Assembly: GCF_900112585.1 (NCBI RefSeq) | Contig: NZ_FOLY01000004.1 | Span: forward strand, 473,505 to 537,504 | Direction: 5' to 3' | DNA from: Kushneria avicenniae | Lineage (GTDB): Bacteria; Pseudomonadota; Gammaproteobacteria; Pseudomonadales; Halomonadaceae | DNA: 64,000 nt | Part shown: piece after piece, positions 39,474-50,647 of the stretch | Position numbering within the stretch: the stretch's first letter is position 1 | How the letters are laid out: the number at the start of each line of letters is the position of its first letter | Position numbers and translations under genes: made by a program | Notes under the pieces: generated by a model | Databases searched by the model: none | Seen by the model: the letters and a program-made list of their open reading frames with translations, nothing else | Told to the model about the DNA's origin: nothing

Positions 39474-39498
39474 AAAAAAGAGCGACCGAAGTCGCTCT
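39474..39498 (-). terminator. Terminator of the aldehyde dehydrogenase gene
   Basis: Stem AGAGCGAC (39479-39486) with GTCGCTCT (39491-39498), loop CGAA, followed on the minus strand by a T tract (39474-39479). Confidence 0.82.
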
Positions 39499-39518
39499 CT
39501 GATAGCCGGAGATCGTAT

Positions 39519-41039
39519 TCAGTACAAACCGGCCGGGCTGTCGCTATAGGAAATCAGCTGACACTTGATCTGCTGATAGTTGCCCAGCACGGCAAGATGG
39601 GTTTCGCGTCCGATGCCGGATTTCTTGTAGCCCCCAAAGGCCGCATGCGCAGGATACTGGTGATAGCAATTGGTCCAGACCCGGCCGGCCTGAATGGCCC
39701 GCCCCATGCGATAGGCGCGGTTCATGTCGCGCGTCCAGACCCCGGCGCCCAGACCGAACTCGGTGTCATTGGCGATCGCCAGCGCCTCCTCCTCGGTTTT
39801 AAATGTGGTGACGGACAGCGTGGGCCCGAAAATCTCCTCCTGAAAGATGCGCATGTCGTTGCGCCCCTTGAAGATCGTGGGCTGCACATAGAAGCCATTC
39901 TCATAGCCGCCCTCGACCCTGGCGCGCTCGCCGCCCAGCAGCAGCTCGGCCCCATCATCCCGCCCGATCTCCATGTAGGAAAGAATCTTGTCGAACTGCT
40001 CCTTCGAGACCTGCGCACCCATTTCGGTATCGGTATCCAGCGGGTTGCCGGATTTCAGCCGTCTGGCCCGCTCGACGGCACGACTCATCAGCGTGTCATA
40101 GACCGATTCATGGATCAGCGCGCGCGACGGACAGGTGCAGACTTCCCCCTGGTTGAGAAAGGTCATCATCAGCCCTTCGATGCACTTGTCGAGATAGGCA
40201 TCGCCGTGATCGAGCACGTCCTCGAAATAGATGTTGGGCGACTTGCCGCCAAGCTCCAGCGTGGCCGGAATGATCCGTTCGGCTGCTCGCGACATGATGT
40301 GACTGCCGACCGGAGTGGAGCCGGTAAAGGCGATCTTCTGAATGCCCGGGTGGGTCGCCAGCGCCTCGCCGGCTTCCTCGCCGATGCCCTGCACTACGTT
40401 CAGCACGCCAGGCGGTAGCAGATCCTGAATCAGCTCCAGCAGCACGCAGATGGAGGCCGGCGTCTGTTCGGCAGGCTTGAGCACGCTGCAGTTGCCGGCC
40501 ACCAGTGCCGGGGCCAGCTTCCAGCCCGCCATTAAAAGCGGGAAGTTCCAGGGGATGATCTGCCCTACCACGCCATAGGGTTCGTGGTAGTGATAGGCCA
40601 CTGTCTGACTATCGATTTCGCTGATGCCGCCTTCCTGCGCCCGGATGCAACCGGCAAAGTAGCGAAAGTGATCAACCAGTAGCGGCAGGTCAGCCGCCAG
40701 ACACTCGCGGATCGGCTTGCCGTTGTCCCAGGTTTCGGCCACGGCCAGCATCTCGAGATTGTCTTCGATGCGATCGGCGATTTTAAGCAGTACACCTGCC
40801 CGTTCGGCCGGGGGCGTGGCGGCCCAGCCGGGCGCTGCCTTTTGGGCCGCCTCCACGGCGCGGTCGATATCGTCGCGCCCGGAACGAGGAACCCGGCAGA
40901 ACACCTCACCGGTCACCGGCGTCACATTATCCATGTAGCGGCCATCAGCGGGGGCGCACCACTCACCGCCAATGAAGTTGTCGTACTGCTCGCGAAAGCG
41001 CACAAGGGCATCCGAACTGCCGGGTCTGGCGTATTGCAT
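39519..41039 (-). CDS. NAD-dependent aldehyde dehydrogenase (ExaC/AldB type)
   Basis: Oxidises an aldehyde to its acid; best guess acetaldehyde or another short aldehyde, from similarity to ExaC/AcoD/AldB. 506 residues, full length. Catalytic Glu is in [14 protein letters not shown] and the nucleophilic Cys in [17 protein letters not shown]-binding [19 protein letters not shown] and [12 protein letters not shown] are present. GGAGGTGA precedes the ATG at 41039. Monocistronic: terminator downstream. Substrate not determinable. Confidence 0.92.
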   Translation of the reverse strand: MQYARPGSSDALVRFREQYDNFIGGEWCAPADGRYMDNVTPVTGEVFCRVPRSGRDDIDRAVEAAQKAAPGWAATPPAERAGVLLKIADRIEDNLEMLAVAETWDNGKPIRECLAADLPLLVDHFRYFAGCIRAQEGGISEIDSQTVAYHYHEPYGVVGQIIPWNFPLLMAGWKLAPALVAGNCSVLKPAEQTPASICVLLELIQDLLPPGVLNVVQGIGEEAGEALATHPGIQKIAFTGSTPVGSHIMSRAAERIIPATLELGGKSPNIYFEDVLDHGDAYLDKCIEGLMMTFLNQGEVCTCPSRALIHESVYDTLMSRAVERARRLKSGNPLDTDTEMGAQVSKEQFDKILSYMEIGRDDGAELLLGGERARVEGGYENGFYVQPTIFKGRNDMRIFQEEIFGPTLSVTTFKTEEEALAIANDTEFGLGAGVWTRDMNRAYRMGRAIQAGRVWTNCYHQYPAHAAFGGYKKSGIGRETHLAVLGNYQQIKCQLISYSDSPAGLY

Positions 41040-41153
41040 CTGTCACCTCCAGAGGATCAGGATTGCGATCGACGAAAGAAGCTATCGCCATCCTCTACTC
41101 TGGCACTGCCGCCATAACGCCACAAACGGATATTGGTCCAACGCCCGAACGCA

Positions 41154-41187
41154 ACAGCGCCCCGAAGCCATCGCTTCGAGGCGCTGT
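41154..41187. other. Strong hairpin downstream of lptG without a T tract
   Basis: Eight-base plus six-base stem with one mismatch (41154-41168 with 41173-41187, loop CATC), 33 bp past the lptG stop in the minus direction. It may stabilise or end the lptFG transcript. The rest of the 180-bp gap should hold the aldehyde dehydrogenase promoter, but I see no clear one. Confidence 0.45.
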
Positions 41188-41219
41188 CGTTCAAGGCGCT
41201 ACCAGCGAGGACAGGGCCG

Positions 41220-42275
41220 TCAGCCGGCGCGACGCAGCAGCCAGAAGCCGATGCCGAAACACACGGCCATGGGCACCAAAATCGCCCAGATCGGCGAGAA
41301 GCCGAAGATGGTGGCAGCAGGGCCAAGCAGATCCTGCACATACTTGAATACCAGCCCGACCACCGTGCCATAGAATACGCGCGTCCCCGCAGCGACGCTT
41401 CGCAGCGGCCCGAAGATGAACGAGGCCGCAATGATAACCAGCGAGATCAGCGTCAGCGGCAGCAGTACCTTCTGCCAGAAATAGAGCCAGGTGTCGCTGG
41501 CACTGATGCCCTGCTCATTGAGATAGCGGCCGTAGCGCCACAGATCCTCGATCGACTGACTGTCGCGATCGGTAATGATCAGGCGCAGCAGCTCCGGGTC
41601 CAGCGACGTGTCCCAGTCGAGCCGGTCCAGATGCTCGGATTCGGTGGTCTTGCCATGCAGCAGGGTGCGGTCCACATCTTCCAGCGTCCATTCATCGCCG
41701 TTGAGTACCGCCCGCGAGGCGTGGGTGGCCTCGACCAGCTGGGCGCCGTCGTAGCGAAAGCGATTGACGTCCAGAAGCGTATTGTCAGCGCGAATGGAGC
41801 CGAAGCGATAATAGCTGTCGCCCTCGCGCTGCCAGCCGCCACGATGGGAAACGGTGCTGCCATCCTGAAGTTCGGTCCGCCACGCCTGACCAAACATCTC
41901 GGTGCGCGGCGCGGCAAATTCGCCGATCGCCATGACCACCAGCACCACGATCAGCAGCGGCTTCATGACGCCGATCAGAATACGCCACAGCGAAAACCCG
42001 GCTGAGCGCATGACCGTCAGCTCGTTGCTCGAAGCCATCGCGCCCAGCCCGACCAGTGACCCGATCAGGACACTCACCGGCGCGTACTGATAAAAGCGCC
42101 AGGGCAGGCGAATGACGCCATACATCAGTACCTGCAGGGTGCCATAGCTGCCCTCGGTATCGCCCAGATCGTTGATGAAGCTGATGGTGAAATCGAGCCC
42201 CAGAATGATGAGATGCACGATAAGCATGCCCATGAGGACATTGCGTGCAATGTAGCGATCAAGCCGGTTGAACAT
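41220..42275 (-). CDS. lptG: LPS export permease LptG
   Basis: Membrane subunit of the LptB2FG ABC transporter that extracts LPS from the inner membrane. 351 residues: three N-terminal helices (about 14-37, 62-85, 98-120), a periplasmic jellyroll, and three C-terminal helices. Family segments: LPWRFYQYAPVSVLIGSLVGLGAMASSNELTVMRSAG. The start overlaps the lptF stop (TGATG). Confidence 0.95.
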   Translation of the reverse strand: MFNRLDRYIARNVLMGMLIVHLIILGLDFTISFINDLGDTEGSYGTLQVLMYGVIRLPWRFYQYAPVSVLIGSLVGLGAMASSNELTVMRSAGFSLWRILIGVMKPLLIVVLVVMAIGEFAAPRTEMFGQAWRTELQDGSTVSHRGGWQREGDSYYRFGSIRADNTLLDVNRFRYDGAQLVEATHASRAVLNGDEWTLEDVDRTLLHGKTTESEHLDRLDWDTSLDPELLRLIITDRDSQSIEDLWRYGRYLNEQGISASDTWLYFWQKVLLPLTLISLVIIAASFIFGPLRSVAAGTRVFYGTVVGLVFKYVQDLLGPAATIFGFSPIWAILVPMAVCFGIGFWLLRRAG

Positions 42276-43351
42276 CAGCGCACGCCTCCCAGACTGCTTC
42301 TATACAACAGCCAGGCGCCGATCAGGGCAAAGACCACATGAATGGGCCACAGACCGATGGCGCTTGAAAGGCTGCCACTGCCCACCGCGTCCTGCGCGGC
42401 CAGCAGAAGGCTCATGTAGGCCACATACAAGATGATGGCCGGCATCATCTTGGCAAAGCGCCCCTGACGCGGATTGGCCCGCGACAGCGGCAGGGCAATC
42501 ATGGTCAGTATCGGCACCATCAGGGCCAGCGATACCCGCCACTGAAGCGCCGCGCGTGCCTTGTTGCTGTCATCGCCCAGCAGGCGCCAGGTGGGCTGAA
42601 GCTCGACATCGTCGACCTCCATCTGCGCGGTGCCGTTTTCCAGCCGGGCAGCGTAGGTATCAAACTCAAGGCGCTCGGCGATACGGCTGCCCGGCCTGAC
42701 ACTCTCGCGAGTGCCGTTGGAGAGGACCAGAAAACGACTCTCGCTCTCCGGGTCGCTGGTCTGGTAGCCGCTTTCGCCACGGGTCAGGACATCAACGCGC
42801 TGGCCCTGATCGTTGCGATCCTGCTCGGCGATGAAGACATTTTCCATGCGACTGCTGCCCTGCTCGACGCGCTCGGCATAGATGGTGCGATCACCCAGCG
42901 TCTGAAAGCGCCCCGGCGTCAACGCGCTGAAATCGGCCCGCTCCTGCTGCTCGGTCAACGTTTTCTCGTTCTGGGTCAGCCCGGCCGGCGTCAGCCACAG
43001 GCTGCACACCCCTACCACAACGGCCATCAAGAGCGCCGGCCAGCACGATGCGCCCAGAATGCGCGCAGGGCTGACGCCACAGGCCGCCAGTACCGTCATT
43101 TCACTGTTGAGATAAAGCTGCCCGTAGGCCAGCAGGATACCCAGAAAGAAAGCCAGCGGCAGGATCAGCTGGAGAAAGCTGGGCAAATGAAACAGCATCA
43201 GGCTGCCCAGCAGACTGGCAGGAAAGTCGCCCTCCGCCACGTCACTGAAGTAGCGAATAAAGCGATTGCCCATGATGACCAGCAGCAGAATGCCGGTGAC
43301 GGCACTCATTGTGGTCAGGATTTCACGAATCAAATAACGAAAAACGATCAA
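42275..43351 (-). CDS. lptF: LPS export permease LptF
   Basis: Partner of LptG. 358 residues with the same six-helix plus jellyroll plan; conserved FLQLILPLAFFLGILLAYGQLYLNSEMTVLAACG and NPRQGRFAKMMPAIILYVAYMSLL. The homologous N terminus M-I-x-x-RYLIRE can only be reached from a TTG at 43351, which has GGGAG eight bases upstream, so I accept TTG. Divergent from pepA across 220 bp, the usual arrangement. Confidence 0.94.
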   Translation of the reverse strand: MIVFRYLIREILTTMSAVTGILLLVIMGNRFIRYFSDVAEGDFPASLLGSLMLFHLPSFLQLILPLAFFLGILLAYGQLYLNSEMTVLAACGVSPARILGASCWPALLMAVVVGVCSLWLTPAGLTQNEKTLTEQQERADFSALTPGRFQTLGDRTIYAERVEQGSSRMENVFIAEQDRNDQGQRVDVLTRGESGYQTSDPESESRFLVLSNGTRESVRPGSRIAERLEFDTYAARLENGTAQMEVDDVELQPTWRLLGDDSNKARAALQWRVSLALMVPILTMIALPLSRANPRQGRFAKMMPAIILYVAYMSLLLAAQDAVGSGSLSSAIGLWPIHVVFALIGAWLLYRSSLGGVR

Positions 43352-43571
43352 GCGCAGACTCCCTCACACCTCAATCTCGAGCGGTCGTGTCCGATGCATG
43401 CTCGGCAAGTCGACTCCTGACCATGCAATGGTGCAGGGGTTTGCGTACACTGAAGGCCTGTTCGGACCCACCTGTTGAATGCGTCGGGTCGTCGCTTACC
43501 GTACTCGACAGCATGTCTGTTCAAAACCGTCATTATCGCCAATACCCACCGCATTGTCTTGGGGAGACATC

Positions 43572-45056
43572 ATGGAATTTCCCGTGCTCACCGCCAACCC
43601 GGCCCGCTGCGAAACCGACTGCATCATCGTGCCGGTGTTCAAGGACGGTGATTTGCCCCCCGCCAGCGAGCGTCTGGATGACGCCAGCGAGCGCCTGATC
43701 ACACAATTGATCGAACGGGGCGACTTTGACCCGGTGACCGCCAGCACCCAGCTGGTGCCCTTTGCGCCCGGTCTGAACACGGCTCGTCTGCTGCTGGTGG
43801 GCTGCGGGGAAACCGGCGACTTCAACGAAGGTGCCTATCGCCGCGTACTTGATGCTGCCTTCGGCGTGCTTCTGTCATTGCCGGTCGAGCATGCTGCCAT
43901 TGCCATGCTGGATCGTGAAAACGGACCGCAGGACGTGGTCTGGAAGGCTCGCATGATTGCCGAGGCGGCCCTGCGCGCCACCTATCGCTTTGACCGCTTC
44001 AAATCGAAAAAGCGCCCGCCGATCACGCTGACGCGTCTGTCGCTGATGGTCAGCGATGCCAACGAGGCCGCCGGTGCCGAAGCTGGCGCTCGCATCGGGG
44101 CCGGCATCGGCGCCGGAATCAATATGGCCCGGGAGCTGGGCAACCTGCCGGGTAACGTCTGCACGCCGCGCTACCTGGCCGAGGAGGCCGAAAAACTCGG
44201 CGCCGAGGGGGATCTCAAGGTCACCATTCATGACGAGAAGGCACTGGCCGCCATGGGCGCCGGCGCCATTCTGGCCGTGGGTCAGGGCAGCACCGAGCCA
44301 TCACGCCTGATCGTCATGGAATACAAGGGCGCCGAGGACCCCGAGGAAGCGCCCCACGTGCTGGTGGGCAAGGGCATCACCTTCGATAGTGGCGGCATCT
44401 CGATCAAGGGTGGGGCCAACATGGACGAGATGAAGTTCGACATGGGTGGCGCCGCCAGCGTCATGGGCACCATGAAGGCCATCACCGCCCTGAAGCCGAA
44501 GATCAACGTGGTGGCCATCATTGCCTCTGCCGAGAACATGCCGGATGCCAGCGCCCTGAAACCCGGCGACATTATTACCACGCTCAAGGGGCTGACGGTT
44601 GAAGTGCTCAATACCGACGCCGAGGGCCGGCTGGTGCTGTGTGATGCCCTGACCTACGCCGAGCGCTATCAGCCGGCCTCGGTGGTCGATATCGCCACCC
44701 TGACCGGCGCCTGCATCGTTGCGCTGGGCCATCAGACCTCGGCACTGCTGGCCAACGATGACGCACTGGCACAGCAGCTTCTCAGTGCGGGCAACACTGC
44801 CTGGGACCGTGCCTGGCAGTTGCCGCTGTGGGAGGACTATCAGAGCCAGCTCGATTCCGAGTACGCCGACATGGCCAATATCGGCGGTCGACCAGCCGGC
44901 ACCATCACCGCGGCCTGTTTTCTGTCACGCTTTGCCAAAAGCTATCCCTGGGCCCATCTGGATGTGGCCGGTACGGCCTGGGATGGCAAAAAGGGCGGCA
45001 CCGGTCGACCGGTCGGGCTTTTGAGCGAATACCTGCTGTCGCGCGCACCGCATTGA
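43572..45056 (+). CDS. pepA: Leucyl aminopeptidase (PepA)
   Basis: M17 di-metal aminopeptidase; in E. coli also a DNA-binding factor for Xer recombination and carAB control. 494 residues from the ATG at 43572 with GGGGAGA. Metal and catalytic motifs: VGKGITFDSGGISIKGG, DMGGAASVMGTM and NTDAEGRL (residues 347-354). The frame opens earlier at 43479 but without homology. In most relatives holC follows; here ilvE and an SDR gene come between. Confidence 0.97.
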   Translation: MEFPVLTANPARCETDCIIVPVFKDGDLPPASERLDDASERLITQLIERGDFDPVTASTQLVPFAPGLNTARLLLVGCGETGDFNEGAYRRVLDAAFGVLLSLPVEHAAIAMLDRENGPQDVVWKARMIAEAALRATYRFDRFKSKKRPPITLTRLSLMVSDANEAAGAEAGARIGAGIGAGINMARELGNLPGNVCTPRYLAEEAEKLGAEGDLKVTIHDEKALAAMGAGAILAVGQGSTEPSRLIVMEYKGAEDPEEAPHVLVGKGITFDSGGISIKGGANMDEMKFDMGGAASVMGTMKAITALKPKINVVAIIASAENMPDASALKPGDIITTLKGLTVEVLNTDAEGRLVLCDALTYAERYQPASVVDIATLTGACIVALGHQTSALLANDDALAQQLLSAGNTAWDRAWQLPLWEDYQSQLDSEYADMANIGGRPAGTITAACFLSRFAKSYPWAHLDVAGTAWDGKKGGTGRPVGLLSEYLLSRAPH

Positions 45057-45076
45057 TCGTGCTCACAGCACTCTGG

Positions 45077-45102
45077 GCCCGTCGCCATGCGGCGGGCTTT
45101 AT
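45077..45102 (+). terminator. Terminator after pepA
   Basis: Nine-base stem with one G-T pair (45077-45085 with 45089-45097, loop CAT) followed by TTTATT. Confidence 0.72.
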
Positions 45103-45254
45103 TGGCACAGGGCGCCTGTGTCATTCTTGAGCCCCTGTTTCTGACGTTTCCCTTAATCAACTGTCGGACCAGCGTTATCGGATACGCCGTTGCCGATGAT
45201 CGACAGCGATGTGTACTTCTCGCCTGGCCACCGTACGAACGGAGAATCCGAATC

Positions 45255-46355
45255 GTGTTTTCTCAAGGCTTTGAGCTTCGCCCTACCACCACGCCCACCG
45301 ACGCCGGTCAGCGTGACGAGATCCTCAAAAACCCGGGCTTTGGTCGCTACTTCACTGACCATATGGCGCATGTGCGCTGGACTCACGCCGACGGCTGGAA
45401 CAGCGGTGAAGTGCGTCCCTACGGCCCACTGGCGCTGGACCCCGCCGCCTCGGTGCTCCACTACGCCCAGGAGATCTTTGAGGGGGTCAAGGCCTATCGC
45501 CATGCCGACGGTTCTGTCTGGACCTTCCGTCCCGAGAAGAACGCTGCGCGCTTTCAGGCCTCGGCACGCCGCCTGGCCCTGCCGGAGCTGGACACCGACA
45601 CCTTCATTGGCTCTTTGAAGGCACTGGTCAGCCAGGACGTTGACTGGGTCCCCACACCCGCCAGCGAGACCGAGGAGTCCAGCCTCTATCTGCGCCCGTT
45701 CATGATTGCCAGCGAGAAGTTTCTCGGCGTGCGGCCCTCGAAGGAAGTCGACTACTACGTGATCGCCTCGCCGGCCGCCGCCTACTTCAAGGGCGGCGTC
45801 AAGCCGGTCTCGATCTGGCTGTCTTCAAACTATAATCGCGCCGCGCCCGGCGGTACCGGCTTTGCCAAATGTGGCGGCAACTACGCCGCCTCGCTGGCAG
45901 CACAAAAAGAGGCCGAGGCCCATGGCTGCGATCAGGTCGCCTTTCTGGACGCCGTCGAGAGCAAGTGGGTCGAAGAGCTGGGCGGCATGAACCTGTTCTT
46001 CGTATTCAAGGACGGGCGCATCGTGACCCCGGCCCTGACCGGCACGATTCTCGAAGGCGTCACGCGCGACTCTGTTCTGCAGCTGGCCGCCGATGCCGGG
46101 CTCAAGCCCGAAGAGCGTGCCATCAGCATCGATGAATGGCGCGATGGCGTGAAACGTGGCGAGATCACCGAAGTGTTTGCCTGCGGCACTGCTGCGGTCA
46201 TCACGCCCATCGGCGAGCTGGTCAGCGACAGCGGTCGTCTGAGCTGCAGCGACGGCAGCGGTGGCGAGGTCGGCAAATCCATTCGCAAGCAGCTGCTGGA
46301 CATCCAGTACGGACGCGCTCAAGACCGTCACGGCTGGCTGACGCGTCTGGCCTGA
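45255..46355 (+). CDS. ilvE: Branched-chain amino acid aminotransferase, class IV type II
   Basis: PLP enzyme for the last step of Leu/Ile/Val synthesis. 366 residues from a GTG at 45255 (GGAG ten bases upstream). It resembles the longer actinobacterial/eukaryotic type: NPGFGRYFTDHM, LHYAQEIFEGVKAYR, YFKGGVKPVSIW, and PLP lysine in GTGFAKCGGNYAAS, rather than the shorter E. coli IlvE. It sits between pepA and holC, where no gene is normally found. Confidence 0.92.
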   Translation: MFSQGFELRPTTTPTDAGQRDEILKNPGFGRYFTDHMAHVRWTHADGWNSGEVRPYGPLALDPAASVLHYAQEIFEGVKAYRHADGSVWTFRPEKNAARFQASARRLALPELDTDTFIGSLKALVSQDVDWVPTPASETEESSLYLRPFMIASEKFLGVRPSKEVDYYVIASPAAAYFKGGVKPVSIWLSSNYNRAAPGGTGFAKCGGNYAASLAAQKEAEAHGCDQVAFLDAVESKWVEELGGMNLFFVFKDGRIVTPALTGTILEGVTRDSVLQLAADAGLKPEERAISIDEWRDGVKRGEITEVFACGTAAVITPIGELVSDSGRLSCSDGSGGEVGKSIRKQLLDIQYGRAQDRHGWLTRLA

Positions 46356-46424
46356 GCCCTGCAGCGCCGCCCGCGGGCGGCGTTGTCACGTTAATGCCCG
46401 CCCTATCCTGACAGGAGAGAGTCA

Positions 46425-47171
46425 ATGAGCAACGTCATGATCGTGACCGGCGGCAGCCGCGGCATTGGTGCCGCCACGGCGCGCCTGGCCGCCGCCCGCG
46501 GCTACCAGGTGGCTGTCAACTATGTCAGCAACCGCGAGGCGGCCGATCAGGTCGTCAATGACATCACCGCCGCTGGCGGTCGTGCCCTGGCGGTACAGGC
46601 CGACATGGCCGTGGAAGCCGACATCATCGCGCTGTTTGAAACGGTGGACCGCGAACTGGGCCCGGTAAACGTGCTGGTCAATAATGCCGGCATCGTGGAT
46701 CAGGTCTCTCGGGTAGACGAGATGAGCTTCGAGCGCGTGGACCGCATGATGCGCGTCAACGTGACCGGTCCCTTCATGTGCGCGCGCGAAGCCATCAAGC
46801 GCATGTCGACCCGCCATGGCGGCAAGGGCGGCGCCATCGTCAATATTTCCTCGGCAGCGGCCCATCGCGGCGGCTCGAGCGAGTATGTCGACTATGCCGC
46901 CTCCAAGGGCGCGATCGACACCTTTACCGAAGGCCTTGCCAAGGAACTGGCCGGAGAAGGCATTCGAGTCAATGCCGTACGTCCGGGCGTCATCAATACC
47001 GAGATTCATGCCAGTGGCGGCCGACCCGACAAACCGGAACAGTCGAGCAAGAGCATTCCCATGGGCCGTGCCGGCAATGCTGACGAAATCGCCAGCGGCA
47101 TCCTATGGCTGGCCAGCGACGAGGCCTCCTTCACGACCGGCGCGAGACTGGACATCGACGGCGGCGTCTGA
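46425..47171 (+). CDS. SDR family oxidoreductase (YgfF-like)
   Basis: 248-residue classical short-chain dehydrogenase. Cofactor motif TGGSRGIG (residues 8-15), NNAG, catalytic Ser in NISSAAAHRGG, and YVDYAASKG with Tyr and Lys; C-terminal DIDGGV. Closely resembles E. coli YgfF through DYAASKGAIDT and RPGVINTEIHASGG. CAGGAGAGAG precedes the ATG. Substrate unknown. It ends two bases before holC, so the two are coupled. Confidence 0.9.
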   Translation: MSNVMIVTGGSRGIGAATARLAAARGYQVAVNYVSNREAADQVVNDITAAGGRALAVQADMAVEADIIALFETVDRELGPVNVLVNNAGIVDQVSRVDEMSFERVDRMMRVNVTGPFMCAREAIKRMSTRHGGKGGAIVNISSAAAHRGGSSEYVDYAASKGAIDTFTEGLAKELAGEGIRVNAVRPGVINTEIHASGGRPDKPEQSSKSIPMGRAGNADEIASGILWLASDEASFTTGARLDIDGGV

Positions 47172-47173
47172 GC

Positions 47174-47605
47174 ATGACCCGTATCGATTTCTATGTGCTC
47201 ACGGCCACCACGCTCGAGGCCCGGTTCGACTTCGCCTGCCGGCTGGCCGAGACCATCTATCGCAAGGGGTATCGGCTGCACGTGCACCTGGAAGATGAAG
47301 CCATGGCGCGCGACTTTGACGAGCGCCTGTGGGTTTTTCGCCAGGACGCCTTTGTACCGCATGTGCTGATCGGCGAGCAGAGCCTGCCGCCGGCCCCCGT
47401 CACGCTGGGCTGGGAGGTGGCGCCGGAGCCTGGCATCGAGGCGCTTTTGAACCTGAACGCCGCTATCCCGTCGTGGTTCTCCCGCTTTGAGCGCGTGGCC
47501 GAAATCATCAATCAGCATCAGGAAGTGCTCAGCGCCAAGCGTGAGTGCTGGCAGACCTATAAAAACCGTGGTTACGAGGTCAAGGCCCACCATATCAACG
47601 GCTGA
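47174..47605 (+). CDS. holC: DNA polymerase III chi subunit
   Basis: Clamp-loader accessory protein that contacts SSB. 143 residues from the ATG at 47174: [42 protein letters not shown] segments ([12 protein letters not shown]), and the C-terminal [13 protein letters not shown]. Position just upstream of valS is conserved in gammaproteobacteria. Begins immediately after the SDR stop with no separate ribosome binding site visible. Confidence 0.93.
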   Translation: MTRIDFYVLTATTLEARFDFACRLAETIYRKGYRLHVHLEDEAMARDFDERLWVFRQDAFVPHVLIGEQSLPPAPVTLGWEVAPEPGIEALLNLNAAIPSWFSRFERVAEIINQHQEVLSAKRECWQTYKNRGYEVKAHHING

Positions 47606-47673
47606 TGACCGCCGGCGCGGCCTCGCCTGAAGGCGGCGGCGCCGGCCTTTCTCTCTCCTGTCATCGCCATGTC

Positions 47674-47703
47674 ATGACGACAGCCCCCGCCCGGCGCTAT
47701 AAT
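47674..47703 (+). promoter_or_regulatory. Predicted valS promoter
   Basis: ATGACG (47674-47679), 18-bp spacer, perfect TATAAT (47698-47703), 75 bp upstream of the valS start and downstream of holC. Confidence 0.6.
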
Positions 47704-47778
47704 TGGCGCCATTTTTCGCAGCCTTGCGCAGACATTGATCCTGCGCGAGCACTTCACAGTTTCAAACCGAGCCGGTCC

Positions 47779-50622
47779 ATGGAAAAAACCTATCAGCCTG
47801 AATCGATCGAACGCGCCTGGTATCAGCACTGGGAATCAAAGGGCTATTTCGCCCCCACGGGTCAGGGCTCGCCTTACACCATCATGATTCCGCCGCCCAA
47901 TGTGACCGGCAGTCTGCACATGGGGCACGCCTTCCAGGACACGCTGATGGATACCCTGATTCGCTATCAGCGCATGAAGGGCCATAACACCCTGTGGCAG
48001 ATCGGCACCGACCATGCCGGCATCGCGACCCAGATGCTGGTCGAGCGCAAGCTGCAGCACGAGACCGGCCAGTCGCGCCATGATCTCGGCCGCGACGCGT
48101 TCATCGACAAGGTGTGGGAGTGGAAAAACGAATCCGGCGGCCACATTACCCGCCAGCTGCGGCGCATGGGCACCAGCGTTGACTGGAGCCGCGAGCGCTT
48201 CACCATGGATGAAGGCTTTTCCAACGCCGTGCGTGAAGCCTTTGTGCGCCTGCACGACGAGGGCCTGATCTATCGCGGCAAGCGACTGGTCAACTGGGAC
48301 CCGACGCTGGGTACGGCCATTTCGGATCTGGAAGTCGAAAATCGCGACCAGCAGGGTCAATTCTGGCACTTTCGCTATCCGCTGGCCGATGGCGTCACCA
48401 CCGAGGCAGGACTGGACCATCTGGTGGTCGCCACCACTCGCCCGGAAACGCTGCTGGGGGATACCTGCGTCGCGGTCAATCCGGGCGATGAGCGCTACGC
48501 CGCCCTGATCGGCAAGTACGTGACGTTGCCGCTAGTGGGTCGTCGTATTCCGGTGATTGCCGACGAGCACGCCGACATGGAAAAGGGCTCGGGCTGTGTG
48601 AAGATCACCCCGGCGCACGACTTCAATGACTACGGCGTGGGCCGGCGTCATGACAGCGCGCTGATCAACGTCTTTACGCAGAGTGCTTACATCCGTGAAA
48701 GGGCTGAAGTCTTCAACATGGACGGCAGCCCGCGCGACGATATCGACACCACCCTGCCCGAGGCCTACCAGGGCCTGCCGCGCTTTGAGGCGCGCGAGAA
48801 GATTGTCGCCGACATGGACGCGCTGGGGCTTCTGGAGAAGGTCGAGACCATCACCAACACCCTGCCCTACGGCGACCGCTCCGGCGATGTCATCGAGCCG
48901 CTTTTGACCGATCAGTGGTTCGTGGCCGTGGAAACGCTGGCCAAACCGGCCATCGAGGCGGTGGAAAACGGTGATATCCAATTCGTGCCCAAAAGCTACG
49001 AGAACATGTATTTCTCGTGGATGCGCGACCTGCAGGACTGGTGCATTTCCCGCCAGCTCTGGTGGGGTCATCGCATTCCGGCCTGGTACGACGAGAATGG
49101 TAAATTCTATGTCGCTCGCAGCGAGGCGGAGGCGCGCGAAAAGTATGCCCTCTCCCCCGAGGCAATCCTGACCCAGGATGACGATGTACTCGATACCTGG
49201 TTCAGCTCCGGGCTCTGGACCTTCGGGACCCTGGGCTGGCCTGAAAAGACCCCGGAACTCGAGACCTTCCATCCGACCAGCACGCTGGTCACGGGCTTTG
49301 ACATCATTTTCTTCTGGGTCGCCCGGATGATCATGATGACGCTCAAATTCACCGGTCAGGTGCCCTTCAAAACTGTCTATGTCCACGGACTGGTGCGCGA
49401 CAGCCAGGGCCAGAAGATGTCCAAGTCCAAGGGCAACGTGCTCGACCCGATCGATCTGATCGACGGCATCGATCTGGACACGCTGCTCGAAAAGCGCACC
49501 GGCGCCATGATGCAGCCGCAGAAGGCGAAGGCGATCGCGAAGGCCACGCGTGCGGAGTTTCCGGACGGCATCGAGTCCAACGGTACCGACGCCCTGCGCT
49601 ATACCTTCCTGTCGCTGGCCAGCACCGGGCGGGACGTCAAGTTCGACGCCGGGCGTCTGGAGGGTTATCGCAACTTCTGCAACAAGCTCTGGAACGCCGC
49701 ACGCTACGTGCTGATGAATACCGAAGGCGAGGACTGTGGCCCTGACGGTGAAGTCGCCCTGTCACTGGCGGATCGCTGGATCGTCTCCCGGCTTCAGCAG
49801 GTCGGGACCCAGGTCACCAAGGCGCTGGACGAATACCGCTTCGACCACGCCTCCCAGGCGCTTTACGACTTCGTCTGGAACGAGTACTGCGACTGGTATC
49901 TGGAGCTTTCCAAGCCGGTACTTTGGGACGCCGAGGCTACGCCTGAAGCGCGTCGCGGCACACGCCGCACGCTGGTGCGCGTGCTCGAGACCATCCTGCG
50001 TCTGGCCCATCCGATGATGCCGTTCATCACCGAGGAGATCTGGCAGAAGGTCTCAGTGCTGGCCGGTGTGGATATCGAGCAGCAGGGCAGCTCCATCATG
50101 GTGCAACCCTGGCCGCAGGCGGATAAAAGCCGCATTGATGAGGCTGCGATAACCGATATCGAATGGGTCAAGGCGGTCATTATCGCCATTCGCAATATTC
50201 GCGCCGAACTCAATATCGCTCCGGGCAAGCCGCTGGAAGTTCTTCTGACTCATGGCGATGCGAACGACCGTCAGCGACTTGAAGACAATGCGCTGTTTTT
50301 GAGCAAGCTGGCACGGCTGGAAAGCATGCGCTTTATCACCCCCGATGATGTGCCGGCCTCCAGTGTTCAGCGTGTCGGCACCATGGAAGTTCATGTCCCG
50401 ATGGCCGGCCATATCGATCGTGACGCCGAACTGGCCCGCATTGATCGTGAGCTTGAAAAACAGGACAAGCTCATCGGCGGCGTCGAGAAAAAGCTCGACA
50501 ATGAAAGCTTCATGAGCAAGGCACCAGCGGCCGTGGTTGACAAGGAGCGTGCCAAGCTCGAAGAAGCTCGCGCCAATCGTGAAACACTTTTGACGCAGCG
50601 TCGGACCATCGAAACCCTGTAG
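47779..50622 (+). CDS. valS: Valyl-tRNA synthetase
   Basis: Class Ia synthetase, 947 residues against 951 in E. coli. HIGH motif as HMGH in [17 protein letters not shown] at residues 546-550, CP1 editing domain between ([11 protein letters not shown]), and a C-terminal coiled coil ([19 protein letters not shown]) that contacts tRNA. The start at 47779 gives [15 protein letters not shown]; the frame is open well upstream. Weak ribosome binding site. Confidence 0.98.
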   Translation: MEKTYQPESIERAWYQHWESKGYFAPTGQGSPYTIMIPPPNVTGSLHMGHAFQDTLMDTLIRYQRMKGHNTLWQIGTDHAGIATQMLVERKLQHETGQSRHDLGRDAFIDKVWEWKNESGGHITRQLRRMGTSVDWSRERFTMDEGFSNAVREAFVRLHDEGLIYRGKRLVNWDPTLGTAISDLEVENRDQQGQFWHFRYPLADGVTTEAGLDHLVVATTRPETLLGDTCVAVNPGDERYAALIGKYVTLPLVGRRIPVIADEHADMEKGSGCVKITPAHDFNDYGVGRRHDSALINVFTQSAYIRERAEVFNMDGSPRDDIDTTLPEAYQGLPRFEAREKIVADMDALGLLEKVETITNTLPYGDRSGDVIEPLLTDQWFVAVETLAKPAIEAVENGDIQFVPKSYENMYFSWMRDLQDWCISRQLWWGHRIPAWYDENGKFYVARSEAEAREKYALSPEAILTQDDDVLDTWFSSGLWTFGTLGWPEKTPELETFHPTSTLVTGFDIIFFWVARMIMMTLKFTGQVPFKTVYVHGLVRDSQGQKMSKSKGNVLDPIDLIDGIDLDTLLEKRTGAMMQPQKAKAIAKATRAEFPDGIESNGTDALRYTFLSLASTGRDVKFDAGRLEGYRNFCNKLWNAARYVLMNTEGEDCGPDGEVALSLADRWIVSRLQQVGTQVTKALDEYRFDHASQALYDFVWNEYCDWYLELSKPVLWDAEATPEARRGTRRTLVRVLETILRLAHPMMPFITEEIWQKVSVLAGVDIEQQGSSIMVQPWPQADKSRIDEAAITDIEWVKAVIIAIRNIRAELNIAPGKPLEVLLTHGDANDRQRLEDNALFLSKLARLESMRFITPDDVPASSVQRVGTMEVHVPMAGHIDRDAELARIDRELEKQDKLIGGVEKKLDNESFMSKAPAAVVDKERAKLEEARANRETLLTQRRTIETL

Positions 50623-50647
50623 TCCTGTTCTCCGGATATCGCGCTCT

